Source: Oscillospiraceae bacterium (GTDB lineage: Bacteria; Bacillota; Clostridia; Oscillospirales; Oscillospiraceae). Taken from it: DNA of 64,000 bases. Shown in pieces: positions 1-8,725 of this stretch. Under the pieces are notes generated by a model. That model was not told the origin of the DNA and searched no databases. It was given only the letters and a program-made list of their open reading frames with translations. The first letter of the stretch is position 1. Every line of letters begins with the position of its first letter. The stretch spans positions 57,337-121,336 of the forward strand of contig JAFQFH010000021.1 in the NCBI GenBank assembly GCA_017398685.1, in the 5' to 3' direction. The position numbers were made by a program, and so were the translations under genes.

Positions 1-2
1 TG

Positions 3-299
3 CTTTACTCCCTTTTGGGTATTGCAGTGGTGTTCTTCGCCCTTATTCTGCTGATACTCATTATCTGCATAATGAACCTGTTCCGCAAGAAAGAGGAGAA
101 GGCCGCTCCTGCCGCTGCCCCCGCAGCCGCCGCTCCCGCAGTGGTTGCAGAGCCTGAGTACGCTCCCGGTACCGCCGGTGAGCTGAAGCTCTACGACACC
201 GATGAGCGCGTTGCCGCAATGCTTATGGCCATCGTTGCCGACGAGCTGGGCGCACCCTTGAACGAACTGAGATTCAAGTCCATCAGAGAGCTGAAGTAA
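3..299 (+). CDS. Sodium-pumping decarboxylase gamma-type subunit (5' partial)
   Basis: The reading frame is open from the window edge and no start codon is visible, so the N-terminus lies upstream. What remains is one hydrophobic segment, then a KK-rich cytoplasmic turn, an Ala/Pro-rich stretch and a short conserved tail ending in a SIRELK-like motif. This is the layout of OadG/MmdD/GcdD-type subunits, which anchor and assemble biotin-dependent, sodium-translocating decarboxylases in the membrane. The next genes are the biotin carrier (12 bp on) and the beta subunit, so the operon context agrees. The carboxyltransferase (alpha) subunit, which would reveal the substrate (glutaconyl-CoA, methylmalonyl-CoA or oxaloacetate), is not in the window. 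Confidence 0.8.
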   Translation, partial: LYSLLGIAVVFFALILLILIICIMNLFRKKEEKAAPAAAPAAAAPAVVAEPEYAPGTAGELKLYDTDERVAAMLMAIVADELGAPLNELRFKSIRELK

Positions 300-311
300 G
301 GAGATATAATA

Positions 312-713
312 ATGAAATATAAAGTAACTCTTAAAGGTAAGACCTACGAGGTCGAAGTCGAGCGCGGCGAGGCCATGATAGTTGACGAGTACGCAGCCTA
401 CGCTCCCGCTCCCGCAGTTGCAGCAGCTCCTGTTGCAGCCGCTCCCGTGGCAGCAGCTCCCGCTGCCGCACCCGCAGCCGCCGCTCCCGCAGCTGTCGCC
501 GCCGGTACTCCCGTCACCGCTCCCCTGCCCGGCAACGTTCTGGGCGTTAAGGTCAATGTGGGCGATGCAGTCAAGGCCGGTCAGCTTCTGGTTCTCATCG
601 AGGCCATGAAGATGGAAAACGAAGTCCTCGCTCCCGCTGACGGTGTTGTCAAGCAGATCGTCGCCAACAAGGGCGCTGTTGTCGCTACCGGCGATACCCT
701 GCTCGTCATCTGA
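312..713 (+). CDS. Biotin carboxyl carrier subunit of the sodium-pumping decarboxylase
   Basis: This is a 133-residue biotinyl domain protein. A short N-terminal beta segment (about 1-25) is followed by an Ala/Pro-only flexible linker (about 30-65) and a C-terminal lipoyl/biotinyl fold with the EAMKMENE motif, in which Lys100 should carry biotin. The family role is to move the carboxyl group from the alpha subunit to the membrane beta subunit. The start is fixed by AAGGAGAT at 298-305. The gene sits between the gamma-like and beta subunits, as in mmd/gcd operons. The linker is compositionally simple, and a similar Ala/Pro stretch occurs in the preceding subunit. Confidence 0.93.
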   Translation: MKYKVTLKGKTYEVEVERGEAMIVDEYAAYAPAPAVAAAPVAAAPVAAAPAAAPAAAAPAAVAAGTPVTAPLPGNVLGVKVNVGDAVKAGQLLVLIEAMKMENEVLAPADGVVKQIVANKGAVVATGDTLLVI

Positions 714-722
714 GGTAGCTGA

Positions 723-1913
723 ATGGAAAATATGCTCAACACTCTCTCCACCCTGTGGGAGACTTCGGGCTTCTACATGATGGCTGCCGACTGGCGCCAG
801 CTTGTTATGATAGTCCTGGCCTGCGTACTTCTGTACATGGGTCTTGTGAAAAAGTTCGAGCCTCTGCTTTTGGTGGGTATTGCTTTCGGTATGCTGCTGA
901 CCAACCTGCCCGGCTCCGAGATGTACCACCCCGAGCTGTGGGATGCCTACATCGCAGGGGAGATCACCCTGACCGGCATCATCCACGAGGGCGGCCTGCT
1001 TGACATCCTGTACATAGGCGTCAAGTCCGGTCTGTACCCCTCCCTCATCTTCATGGGCGTCGGCGCAATGACCGACTTCGGTCCTCTGATAGCAAACCCC
1101 AAGTCCCTGCTGCTGGGCGCTGCCGCACAGCTGGGTATCTTCGCAGCCTTCCTGATGGCTATCGGCATCTTCGGCTTTGAGCCCAATGTTGCCGCATCCA
1201 TCGGTATCATCGGCGGCGCTGACGGTCCTACCGCCATCTGGCTGACCTCTCAGCTCGCTCCCGATTACCTGGCACCCATCGCCATCGCTGCATACTCCTA
1301 CATGGCTCTCATCCCCCTGATCCAGCCCCCTGTGATGAAGCTTCTCACCACCAAGGAAGAGCGCGAGATCAAGATGGAGCAGCTGCGCCCCGTGTCCAAG
1401 ACCGAGAAGGTGCTCTTCCCCATCATCGTCACCATCTTCGTGTGCCTGCTTCTGCCCTCCGTGGCTCCCCTGCTGGGCTGCCTGATGCTGGGTAACCTGT
1501 TCAAGGAATCCGGTCTGACCGACCGCCTTTCCGACACCGCACAGAACGCAATGATGAACATCGTCACCATCTTCCTTTCCACCTCCGTTGGTGCAACCGC
1601 AGTTTACTACCGCTTCCTCACCCCCCAGACCATCTTTATCATCGTGCTGGGTCTGATCGCATTCGAGTTTGCAACCGTGGGCGGCCTGCTGCTTGGCAAG
1701 CTGATGTGCGTTATCACCAAGGGCAAGATCAATCCTCTGATCGGCTCTGCCGGTGTTTCCGCAGTTCCCATGGCTGCCCGCGTGTCCCAGATGGTAGGTC
1801 AGAAGGCCAATCCTTCCAACTTCCTTCTCATGCACGCTATGGGCCCCAACGTGGCCGGTGTTATCGGCTCCGCTGTTGCCGCAGGTTTCCTCCTCGCTGT
1901 CTTCGGCGGCTGA
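723..1913 (+). CDS. Sodium ion-translocating decarboxylase, beta subunit (OadB/MmdB/GcdB family)
   Basis: This polytopic membrane protein of 396 residues has the full usual length of the family. It couples decarboxylation of carboxybiotin to sodium export. Two family hallmarks are visible: GGADGPTAIW near residues 164-173, containing the aspartate tied to sodium binding in OadB, and GPNVAGVIGS near 374-383, containing the conserved Asn and Ser of the second sodium site. It starts 9 bp after the biotin carrier and is followed by a strong terminator at 1935, so it ends the operon. The substrate of the whole complex cannot be read from this subunit. Confidence 0.94.
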   Translation: MENMLNTLSTLWETSGFYMMAADWRQLVMIVLACVLLYMGLVKKFEPLLLVGIAFGMLLTNLPGSEMYHPELWDAYIAGEITLTGIIHEGGLLDILYIGVKSGLYPSLIFMGVGAMTDFGPLIANPKSLLLGAAAQLGIFAAFLMAIGIFGFEPNVAASIGIIGGADGPTAIWLTSQLAPDYLAPIAIAAYSYMALIPLIQPPVMKLLTTKEEREIKMEQLRPVSKTEKVLFPIIVTIFVCLLLPSVAPLLGCLMLGNLFKESGLTDRLSDTAQNAMMNIVTIFLSTSVGATAVYYRFLTPQTIFIIVLGLIAFEFATVGGLLLGKLMCVITKGKINPLIGSAGVSAVPMAARVSQMVGQKANPSNFLLMHAMGPNVAGVIGSAVAAGFLLAVFGG

Positions 1914-1934
1914 TAGTTCTGAAATTTCAAAAAA

Positions 1935-1967
1935 ATCCTACCGCAATATCTGCGGTAGGATTTTTTT
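1935..1967 (+). terminator. Intrinsic terminator of the decarboxylase operon
   Basis: An 11-bp perfect stem (ATCCTACCGCA with TGCGGTAGGAT) around a 5-nt loop is followed by seven T, 21 bp after the beta-subunit stop. Confidence 0.92.
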
Positions 1968-2007
1968 GTTGTATTGGCTTTATTATTTGTATCTTCTTCA
2001 ACAGCTA

Positions 2008-2035
2008 TTGACATTCAGACACTTTAGCTTATAAT
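2008..2035 (+). promoter_or_regulatory. Consensus vegetative promoter before degV
   Basis: TTGACA at 2008-2013 and TATAAT at 2030-2035 are separated by 16 bp. Both boxes match the sigma-A consensus exactly. The DegV start codon lies 55 bp downstream. Confidence 0.85.
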
Positions 2036-2089
2036 GTATAGACATTAAAGACGTTTTTGTCTTTCCAGAAAGTTAAATGGAGATGCTGT

Positions 2090-2932
2090 ATGAACTGGAA
2101 TATAATTTGTGATTCAAGCATAGATCTGTTCAAGCCTGAACATGATGCGCATAACATCCGTTTTGCCACTGTACCCTTTACTCTCACCGTGGGCAACACC
2201 TCCTTTGTGGATGATGAAAATCTGGATAAGCCCACTCTTCTGCGCGAAATGAAGGACTACAGCGGCGCAAGCACCAGCGCCTGCCCTTCCACAGGCGCAT
2301 GGCTGGACGAGTTTGAAAAGGATGGCAATGTTATTGCCCTGACCATCACCAGCGGGCTATCCGGCAGCCATGGCAGCGCCTGCGCTGCAAAAGAGCTTCT
2401 TCTTGAGCGTGAGCCGGACAGAAAAATATATGTTATCGACTCCCTCTCCACCGGAGCAGAGAGCATACTCATTCTCAGAAAGCTCTATGAGCTTATAGCT
2501 CAGGGCCTCGATTTTGAGGCAGTAATTGAAGGTGTTGAAAAATTCAAGAAAACAAGCCGCACTGTATTTGTGCTTTGCTGCTTTGATAACCTTGTGAAAA
2601 ACGGCAGAATGAGCAAGCTCAAGGGCTTTGTGGCAAACAAGCTGGGTTTCTGGGGTATAGGCATTGCCAGTGAAATAGGCACCATTGAAATGAAGGGTGT
2701 GGCGCGAGGGCAAAAGAAGGCGCTGGATATTATCATGGCAGATATCCGTGAACGCTGCCCCGACGTGAAAAGCCTTATTATTGACCACTGCTACAATGAG
2801 GAGTTTGCCGGAGAACTGGCGGCTCTCGTCAGGGCGGAGTGGCCCGACTGTGATATCAGCACCCTGCCCACCCGCGGCCTTTGCAGCTACTATGCAGAAA
2901 AAGGCGGCTTGATAATAGGCTATTGTCCCTGA
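2090..2932 (+). CDS. DegV family fatty-acid-binding protein (short C-terminal form)
   Basis: This is a 280-residue DegV family protein. Members bind a fatty acid between two alpha/beta domains, and some serve as FakB partners of the fatty acid kinase FakA. Visible motifs are the CDSSIDL start, TSACPSTGAW, TSGLSGSHG and NGRMSK. The C-terminus ends with a GGLIIGY segment and lacks the GAHTGPG motif of the second DegV at 49213, so the two are different subfamilies. An in-frame start at 2057 is possible, but GGAG at 2079-2082 and the family N-terminus (NWNIICDSS) favour the ATG at 2090. It has its own consensus promoter. No FakA kinase is in the window, so a role in lipid uptake is only inferred. 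Confidence 0.9.
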   Translation: MNWNIICDSSIDLFKPEHDAHNIRFATVPFTLTVGNTSFVDDENLDKPTLLREMKDYSGASTSACPSTGAWLDEFEKDGNVIALTITSGLSGSHGSACAAKELLLEREPDRKIYVIDSLSTGAESILILRKLYELIAQGLDFEAVIEGVEKFKKTSRTVFVLCCFDNLVKNGRMSKLKGFVANKLGFWGIGIASEIGTIEMKGVARGQKKALDIIMADIRERCPDVKSLIIDHCYNEEFAGELAALVRAEWPDCDISTLPTRGLCSYYAEKGGLIIGYCP

Positions 2933-2951
2933 GGTTTCTTTGGGGTATAAT
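2923..2951 (+). promoter_or_regulatory. Possible promoter before the flavodoxin gene
   Basis: TATAAT at 2946-2951 is preceded at 17 bp by TTGTCC (4 of 6 matches). It overlaps the end of degV and lies 28 bp before the flavodoxin start, so the flavodoxin may be transcribed both from degV and from here. Confidence 0.5.
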
Positions 2952-2979
2952 TTCAAAAAAAGCTTGAAAGGAGCACCCC

Positions 2980-3453
2980 ATGAGCAAAACACTTGTTGCC
3001 TACTTTTCAGCCACCGGCACCACTGCTGCCGCCGCAAAGCATCTTGCTGAGATACTTGAGGCCGACATTTACGAGATAAAGCCGGAAGTACCCTATGTAA
3101 AGGCCGACCTTAACTGGCTCAATCCTCTCTCCCGCAGCACGAAAGAAATGAACGGCAAGAACGCACGCCCCGCCATTATAAAGGGTGATGTGGATGTCTC
3201 CGGATATGACACGATATATCTGGGCTTTCCTATCTGGTGGTATATTGCACCTACTATTGTAAACAGTTTCCTTGAAACTCAGGACTTTTCCGGAAAAAAG
3301 ATAGTGCTGTTCGCCACCTCGGGCGGCAGTGATTTTGGCAAGGCGGCAAAAAAGCTCCAGCCCAGCTGTCCCGATGCCCTGATCGAAGAGGGCAAAGTGT
3401 TCAAGGGCAAGCCCTCAAAAGAGGATATTGAGGCCTGGATAAGGACACTTTAA
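2980..3453 (+). CDS. Flavodoxin family protein
   Basis: This 157-residue single-domain protein starts with a typical flavodoxin FMN phosphate loop, YFSATGTTAAAAK (residues 8-20). Later it has GFPIWWYIAP, the loop that stacks on the isoalloxazine ring, and FATSGGSDFG. It belongs to the flavodoxin_4-type group common in clostridia, which act as small electron carriers or NAD(P)H-linked reductases. The partner is unknown. GAAAGGAGC ends 5 bp before the ATG. It lies 47 bp after degV and is followed by a strong hairpin at 3505, so it is either a single gene or the end of a two-gene unit. Confidence 0.88.
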   Translation: MSKTLVAYFSATGTTAAAAKHLAEILEADIYEIKPEVPYVKADLNWLNPLSRSTKEMNGKNARPAIIKGDVDVSGYDTIYLGFPIWWYIAPTIVNSFLETQDFSGKKIVLFATSGGSDFGKAAKKLQPSCPDALIEEGKVFKGKPSKEDIEAWIRTL

Positions 3454-3504
3454 TGTTCTTAACGCAAATCCTGCTATCTTTCAATGTAATATATGCCTGA
3501 TAAA

Positions 3505-3548
3505 ATGCACCCCGAAAGCCAGTCACTTTCGGGGTGCATTATATTTTT
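3505..3548 (+). terminator. Terminator after the flavodoxin gene (bidirectional)
   Basis: A 14-15 bp perfect stem (AATGCACCCCGAAAG and its complement) around a 7-nt loop is followed by a T-rich stretch. It lies between convergent genes and can serve both. Confidence 0.88.
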
Positions 3549-3597
3549 CAATTTCAATGTCAATTTTATGCTTGCCGGCTTTAGTTCCCATTTCGTT

Positions 3598-4371
3598 TTA
3601 TTCTGCTTTTTTCCAGAGCCAAAGGGCATAGCCGCCGGAGATAAGAATAATAAGCAAAGCGCTGGAAAATTCTGCAACAAGCGGTGAGGCGCTGCCGGTA
3701 AAGCTCTCGCACAGCCGGGTAAATGCACCCTGCTCACGGGCAAAGACGCTGCTGCCGTTGACAAACATGTGGCTTATGATGCAGGGCCATATACTGCCGC
3801 CCTTCAGGGCAATGAGCGTGTACATAAAGCCTATTGCAATGGCGTAGCAGACCTGCAACAGTGTTCCCACGGTGTCCGCCGTGTTTGCAAGATTTACAAT
3901 ATGCCCGATGCCGAAGGTGACTGCCGAGATTATTATTGCACTTTTAAGCCCGTCCTTCATTAAGGCCCTAAACAAAAAGCCGCGGAAAATCACTTCCTCC
4001 ACATAGCCCGCCAATGCCAGATTCAGCATCATCAGAATTGACAGCGGCAAAGCAGCCGGGAGCCCAAGACCGTTTTTCAGGTTTATGCAGGACATGAGGA
4101 TCAGCGGAATGAAATATAAAAACACCTTTATATTTCCCTTGAAAGAGCAAAGGCCGTATTTTTCGCCAAGCTTATGTTTTGACACCCATGCGCCTGCCAG
4201 CACTGCCAGAAGCAGAATACAGCCTACAGGCACAAGAAGCTGCGGCACAGTCTTGGCTGCCAGATCATCAAAGCCGCCGCAAAAGCGAAGGGCGATATTC
4301 ATGCCAAGAACATAAAGGCCTATCCACAAAAGGGCAAAGGCCAGTTCATTTTTATCGTAGAGTTTTTTCAT
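3598..4371 (-). CDS. CPBP-family intramembrane metalloprotease (CAAX protease-like)
   Basis: This hydrophobic protein of 257 residues has about seven membrane segments. It carries the three CPBP motifs: EEVIFRGFLF (glutamate pair plus Arg), FGIGH and a C-terminal SHMFVNGS histidine. These residues bind the catalytic zinc in Rce1-type proteases. Bacterial relatives are linked to bacteriocin immunity or to processing of membrane proteins, and the substrate here is unknown. No bacteriocin or prenylation gene is adjacent. The stop falls inside an AT-rich gap shared with the flavodoxin gene. Confidence 0.87.
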   Translation of the reverse strand: MKKLYDKNELAFALLWIGLYVLGMNIALRFCGGFDDLAAKTVPQLLVPVGCILLLAVLAGAWVSKHKLGEKYGLCSFKGNIKVFLYFIPLILMSCINLKNGLGLPAALPLSILMMLNLALAGYVEEVIFRGFLFRALMKDGLKSAIIISAVTFGIGHIVNLANTADTVGTLLQVCYAIAIGFMYTLIALKGGSIWPCIISHMFVNGSSVFAREQGAFTRLCESFTGSASPLVAEFSSALLIILISGGYALWLWKKAE

Positions 4372-4391
4372 TATTTTTCACCAAAGCACAA

Positions 4392-4420
4392 AGCCTCCGT
4401 GTATATACCACACGGAGGCT
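4392..4420 (-). terminator. Hairpin terminator after the phosphoribosyltransferase gene
   Basis: A perfect 11-bp stem (AGCCTCCGTGT) around a 7-nt loop is followed on the minus strand by TTTGTGCTTT. It separates the phosphoribosyltransferase gene from the CPBP gene, which is read in the same direction. Confidence 0.75.
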
Positions 4421-4434
4421 CAGATAATTTTATA

Positions 4435-4989
4435 TTACTCCTTCACGCTGCCGTCGGCATTGAAGAGGGGCAGAGGGGCAAGGCAGATAATGTCACTTCT
4501 GTCAGCGGCTGCGCCTTCAGCCAGAACTGCCATGCGGCCTGCAACGATACCGCCGCACTTTTCAACCAGCTGCTCAACTGCGTAAAGAGACTCACCGGTG
4601 GATATAACGTCATCAATGATGAGCATACGCTTGCCCCGGATGAACTCTGCATCGGTCTGGTCGAGAATAAGGGTCTGGACAGCGTCAGTGGTGATGGACT
4701 TCACGTCCACGGAGAAAACGCCCTGCATATAGGCCTTGGCCTTCTTGCGGGCCACAAAGTACTTGTTTGCGCCGCTCTGGCGGGCCATTTCATAAACCAG
4801 AGGGATGGCCTTGGCTTCAGGGGCAATAAGATAGTCATACTCGGGTGCGCGCTCAAGAAGCTTTTCTGCGCTGTGGACAGTCAGCTCAACATCGCCGAAA
4901 ATAACGAAAGCGGCGATATAAAGATCGTCAGTTACCTTGCAAACAGGCAGCTCTCTTTTTAAGCCGGCAATGTCCATCTCGTAAGTCAT
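4435..4989 (-). CDS. Phosphoribosyltransferase family protein
   Basis: This is a 184-residue type I phosphoribosyltransferase. The PRPP-binding signature MLIIDDVISTGESL is intact in the second half, and the order of strands resembles adenine/xanthine phosphoribosyltransferases. It therefore probably salvages a purine base using PRPP, but the hood residues that set base specificity cannot be judged by eye. The start is supported by AGGAGG in the 12 bp upstream. It has its own promoter (5030-5057) and terminator (4392), so it appears monocistronic. No purine riboswitch-like fold was seen in the roughly 40-bp leader. Confidence 0.86.
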   Translation of the reverse strand: MTYEMDIAGLKRELPVCKVTDDLYIAAFVIFGDVELTVHSAEKLLERAPEYDYLIAPEAKAIPLVYEMARQSGANKYFVARKKAKAYMQGVFSVDVKSITTDAVQTLILDQTDAEFIRGKRMLIIDDVISTGESLYAVEQLVEKCGGIVAGRMAVLAEGAAADRSDIICLAPLPLFNADGSVKE

Positions 4990-5029
4990 TTTTTCTTCCT
5001 CCTGAGAAGTATATTTTTACAACACATCT

Positions 5030-5057
5030 ATTCTACAATATATTGCGGAAAAATCAA
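5030..5057 (-). promoter_or_regulatory. Promoter of the phosphoribosyltransferase gene
   Basis: Read on the minus strand, TTGATT and TAGAAT are separated by 16 bp and lie about 40 bp before the start codon. Confidence 0.65.
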
Positions 5058-5090
5058 GAGTATTCTACAGTTTTCACACCGGAAAGCACA

Positions 5091-5122
5091 ACAAAGGGCC
5101 GCACTTGCGTGACGGCCCTTCG
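5091..5122 (-). terminator. Probable terminator of htrA
   Basis: AAGGGCCG and CGGCCCTT pair around an 11-nt loop. The outer AACAA/TTGTTG bases can extend the stem. TTTGTTG follows on the minus strand. The hairpin lies about 80 bp past the htrA stop. Confidence 0.65.
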
Positions 5123-5202
5123 TTGTTGTTGGGAGAAAAGAGAGGATAGGAGTAGAAAAGTAGCAAATTAAAGTGTGTCGGCTATAGTCCGACATCCGGC
5201 CC

Positions 5203-6612
5203 TTACTGGACAGGCTGGGCATTTTCCGGCTGGGCCTCGTCAAAGGTGATGGAGAGGGTCATACTCTCTCCGGCACGGAAGAGGACAAGCTCGGTGGTAT
5301 CGCCGGCGGAGAACTGCTTCACCGCGCTCTTGAGGGCGTTGTAGCTGTCTATCTCATAGTCGCCCAGCTGGGTGATGATGTCGCCGGTCTGGATGCCGGC
5401 GGTTTCGGCGCAACTGCCTTCCTCGACACCGGCCACGTATGCGCCGATGGGCATACCGTAGTACTGGCTGTACATGGAGTTGTAGCGGTTATCAAGGGAT
5501 ACGCCCATATAGGCCTTGCCGGTGACATAGCCCTTGGTGATAAGGTCATTGGCAATGTCGGCGGCATCGTTGATGGGGATGGCGAAGCCCAGGCCCTCAA
5601 CGCCGCTGCTGCTGTACTTGGCAGTGGCCACGCCGATGACCTCACCCTGACTGTTGTAGACAGGGCCGCCGGAGTTGCCGGAGTTGATGGCGGCATCCAG
5701 CTGGAACATGTTTATGGCAGCGGTGTTGGCCTCGGTATTGATAAGGCGGTCAAGAGCGCTGACATAGCCGATGGTCATGGTAAACTCCAGCTCGCCAAGG
5801 GGATTGCCCACGGCGTAGAGCACATCGCCCACCTGCATCTGGTCGCTGTTGCCCAGGACTGCGGGGATGAGGCCTTCGGCCTCGATCTTCAGCACTGCCA
5901 CGTCATTATCAGGCTCAAAGCCGATTATCTCAGCATCGTAGCGCTCACCCTCGTGAGTGATGACATTGACTGTGGAGTTGCTGGCATAGGCAGACTCAAT
6001 AACATGGTAGTTGGTGAGAACATAACCGTCATCAGTGATGACAAAGCCGGAGCCTGTAACTGCACTGGAGCTGGTCATACCGAAGAAGTTTGTGTAGGTT
6101 ATCTCGGAGCTTATGCCCACTACCTGATCACAGGCCAGCTCATAAATGGCTGCGGGGGTAATGCCGCCTTCGGGAGCGGTCTGGACAGGTGCGACACTGA
6201 CACCGTTGGAGGTTGTGAGGACGCTTCTTGAGTCCATAAGCTCCTGTATTTCAGTCTCCATGCCGTCAATGCGGTTTGAAAGGCTGAAGCCTACCAGAGC
6301 GCCGCCGCCCATGCTGCCCAGAAGGGCGCAGACAAGGCAGATGGCAATGAGCTTTACAGAGCTGTTGCCGTTTCTTTTCACCTTGGGCTCCTTCACCGGC
6401 TTCTGAGGGGGCTTATAGTATCTGGGTGGGACTGTGTTCTCACTGGCGGGAACATAGTGGGCGTCGGAATAGACGCTTTCGTTGAATTCGTTCTTGAAAT
6501 GGTATTCGCCGTCCACACGGGGAGGCTCGGTTTTGGGTGGGGTATTCACCTGCTCGGTGACAGGGTTTTCATTTTCCACCACGCCGTCGGTTCTTATTTC
6601 GTTTTCTGTCAT
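5203..6612 (-). CDS. htrA: Membrane-anchored HtrA/DegP-type serine protease with PDZ domain
   Basis: This 469-residue protein has a polar, Pro-rich cytoplasmic tail (about 1-84), one membrane helix (about 86-110), an extracytoplasmic trypsin-like domain and one C-terminal PDZ domain (about 370-460). The catalytic triad can be placed at His203 (TNYHVIE), Asp237 (NDVAVL) and Ser314 (GNSGGP). The family degrades or refolds misfolded exported proteins during envelope stress. The single PDZ and signal-anchor layout matches the Gram-positive HtrA/HtrB/YyxA group. It is flanked by its own terminator. A possible promoter (TTACAA, 16 bp, TATATT on the minus strand near 6690-6720) precedes it. No CssRS-like two-component genes are adjacent. 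Confidence 0.95.
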   Translation of the reverse strand: MTENEIRTDGVVENENPVTEQVNTPPKTEPPRVDGEYHFKNEFNESVYSDAHYVPASENTVPPRYYKPPQKPVKEPKVKRNGNSSVKLIAICLVCALLGSMGGGALVGFSLSNRIDGMETEIQELMDSRSVLTTSNGVSVAPVQTAPEGGITPAAIYELACDQVVGISSEITYTNFFGMTSSSAVTGSGFVITDDGYVLTNYHVIESAYASNSTVNVITHEGERYDAEIIGFEPDNDVAVLKIEAEGLIPAVLGNSDQMQVGDVLYAVGNPLGELEFTMTIGYVSALDRLINTEANTAAINMFQLDAAINSGNSGGPVYNSQGEVIGVATAKYSSSGVEGLGFAIPINDAADIANDLITKGYVTGKAYMGVSLDNRYNSMYSQYYGMPIGAYVAGVEEGSCAETAGIQTGDIITQLGDYEIDSYNALKSAVKQFSAGDTTELVLFRAGESMTLSITFDEAQPENAQPVQ

Positions 6613-6761
6613 ATTATTATTCCTCTATATACATGAGTTTTAAAGTTTCTGAGAAGCTTTAAAGCTCTCTCGTTGTTTGTGAGGATAATATAACTCCCAT
6701 TTATGACCTTGTAATGAACAAAATCACAAATATTTTTTAACATCGCAAAAACAATATATTA

Positions 6762-6790
6762 ACAGGGAGGGTCTCCCCTCCCTGTTTTGT
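6762..6790 (-). terminator. Terminator of the ABC transporter operon
   Basis: A 9-bp stem (ACAGGGAGG with CCTCCCTGT) and a 6-nt loop lie 10-15 bp after the permease stop. On the minus strand a T/A-rich stretch follows. Confidence 0.75.
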
Positions 6791-6799
6791 CATACTTTG

Positions 6800-8725
6800 T
6801 CAGCCTGCGGCTCTTGTTTCGTACACCGGTGAATAGTAGCTGCTGTAGACAGGTTTATAGTAATTCATATAAACGCTGTCATTTTCATAGTTCTGCCAGT
6901 CGGCTTCCTTCAGGGGCAGAAGCTGGATTTCGGTATTCTCCGTTATCCAGTTTGCGGTGCGCTCTGCATCCATATAGATAACAAAGTCATAGTAATAGAA
7001 CTCGTGCTCATCGTCCATCAGTTCAAATGATAAGGTGGCGGTGGTGGCGCAGTTATAGTACTCATCATTGTTGACGGGGAAGATGCGCTTGAGCTTGCCC
7101 TCAGAAGCGTCGGGCAGGATGCAGTCATTATAAAGCTCTGTTACCTGTTCTTCGGTCAGCTCAATATCAGTGTGGTGATATTCGCCCTTCTCGTCCACAT
7201 ACCAGGAGTTCAGATTGCCGTTTTGCACGCTGTCCTCAGTAACGGGGATGGTGGTGGAGGCGCGCTTGTCAATGGCTTCCTGAAGATTGACCACGGGGAA
7301 GAGGACGTTTATGCAGGAGTTTTCATCAGCAAGCTGGGCATCATCCTTGGAGATGGGATAATAGCGATCCACACGGCTGCCATCTGCAAGAGTGTATTTA
7401 ATGTTTATCCTGTCGGTGATATCCGCAGTCTCATTTACGCTCTTGTTTTCAATAAGCAGCTTATGGTAGTCGATAACAGCCTCGATACTCTCGGGCTTTT
7501 CAAGGGTAGCGCCCTCATAGTAGCCGATGGTGACGTGCTTTACATCGTCGATATCGGGGATGCGCTTTTCATAACCGGTCATGTCATACTCAGCGGCAAA
7601 GACAAAGGCTGTGATGACTGCCGCACTGACAATGTAGCCTGCCCATTTGCCCCGGAACACGCGGAGAGTTTTCTGCATGAGCATTTCGGCGGCAAAGTAG
7701 CCGATGAATGCGCCCACGAGAATGAATGCCAGCAGCACAAGGGTGGTGGGCATCCCGCCGGGGACACGGTAGAATACATTGCTGAAAACCACAAGGCCAA
7801 AGCAGATGCCAAAGCCAAAGCACAGGCAGTACTTGAAAATGGGCTTGAGGATGGGTACTGCCACCACATCACCGGCGCACTCCATATCCCGGCGGCGGTA
7901 GATATATAGAGCCAGACCCGCCAGAGCCAGACCCACGGCGCAGTAGATAAAGAGCACATAGTAGTGTTCAATGCTGAATACACCGGTATCACGTACCACT
8001 TTGACCCCGTTTTCGATGACGGTCTCTGTCTCGGAGCGGGCGTAAAACCAGTCAGAGACAGCAACGATGGGGGAAAAGGCGGTAAGGTGACCGCGCAGCT
8101 CGGTGAAACCGTAAATCACGATCTCAAGCACGGAGCGGACAGTCTGCTCCGCCAGCACCACGGCGGTGTTAAGGATGAGATACACCACGGGCAGCACCAC
8201 GATGTTGCCCGTCAGCACTGCGCAGAACACGCCAAAGCAGTAGAAGGCGATATTGCTCAGCACCAGCATGCCCAGAAGCCGCCAGAGGTTGATAGCGTCC
8301 ACAACGCCGCTGGTAACAGCGGGCAGGGTGGCGGCGACTACCACAAGGTCGATAATGAGCATGGGCACAAGGCCGGTGATGAAGGCGGTGACAAATAAAG
8401 TCTCCCGGCGGACGGGGAGAGAGCACATCATGGAGACGCTGCGGTTATTGTACATAAAGGAGTACATGACCATGGCGGCGATGACACCGAAGACGGCGCT
8501 GAGAGCGAGAGCGTCGCGGCCTCTGTGGAGAACGGTTCTGTTCATGTCCATAATGTACCAGAACATATCCTGCTCGGCGCGCTTCACATCCAGATTGAGC
8601 ATGGGCAGGATGTTGCCGGGGATAATCATGAGCGCAATGACCAGATAGCCCAGCCAGAAGGGCCAGTAACGCTTGAGGTAATTAAGGCAGATGCCCTTAT
8701 TAAAGAACGCTGTCTTTGACTTCAC
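6800..8725 (-). CDS. ABC transporter permease with large extracytoplasmic C-terminal domain (YtrC/DUF6449-like)
   Basis: This 641-residue membrane protein has about ten hydrophobic segments in the first 380 residues. They are followed by a largely hydrophilic domain (about 390-640) rich in Asp, Glu and Tyr that ends in repeated Tyr/Ser residues. The layout fits permeases of GntR-controlled ytr-type ABC systems of Firmicutes, which respond to cell-wall antibiotics or similar stress. The GTG at 8725 is preferred: GGGAGG sits 8 bp upstream, while the longer GTG at 8734 overlaps that site. It overlaps the end of the ATPase gene by 26 bp, so translation is probably coupled. The substrate is unknown. 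Confidence 0.8.
   Translation of the reverse strand: MKSKTAFFNKGICLNYLKRYWPFWLGYLVIALMIIPGNILPMLNLDVKRAEQDMFWYIMDMNRTVLHRGRDALALSAVFGVIAAMVMYSFMYNNRSVSMMCSLPVRRETLFVTAFITGLVPMLIIDLVVVAATLPAVTSGVVDAINLWRLLGMLVLSNIAFYCFGVFCAVLTGNIVVLPVVYLILNTAVVLAEQTVRSVLEIVIYGFTELRGHLTAFSPIVAVSDWFYARSETETVIENGVKVVRDTGVFSIEHYYVLFIYCAVGLALAGLALYIYRRRDMECAGDVVAVPILKPIFKYCLCFGFGICFGLVVFSNVFYRVPGGMPTTLVLLAFILVGAFIGYFAAEMLMQKTLRVFRGKWAGYIVSAAVITAFVFAAEYDMTGYEKRIPDIDDVKHVTIGYYEGATLEKPESIEAVIDYHKLLIENKSVNETADITDRINIKYTLADGSRVDRYYPISKDDAQLADENSCINVLFPVVNLQEAIDKRASTTIPVTEDSVQNGNLNSWYVDEKGEYHHTDIELTEEQVTELYNDCILPDASEGKLKRIFPVNNDEYYNCATTATLSFELMDDEHEFYYYDFVIYMDAERTANWITENTEIQLLPLKEADWQNYENDSVYMNYYKPVYSSYYSPVYETRAAG

Noticed and set aside
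390-515. GC-rich near-repeats of Ala/Pro codons in the biotin carrier, considered as a tandem DNA repeat
   Set aside because: The units vary in length and follow the reading frame. They are a protein linker, not an independent repeat.
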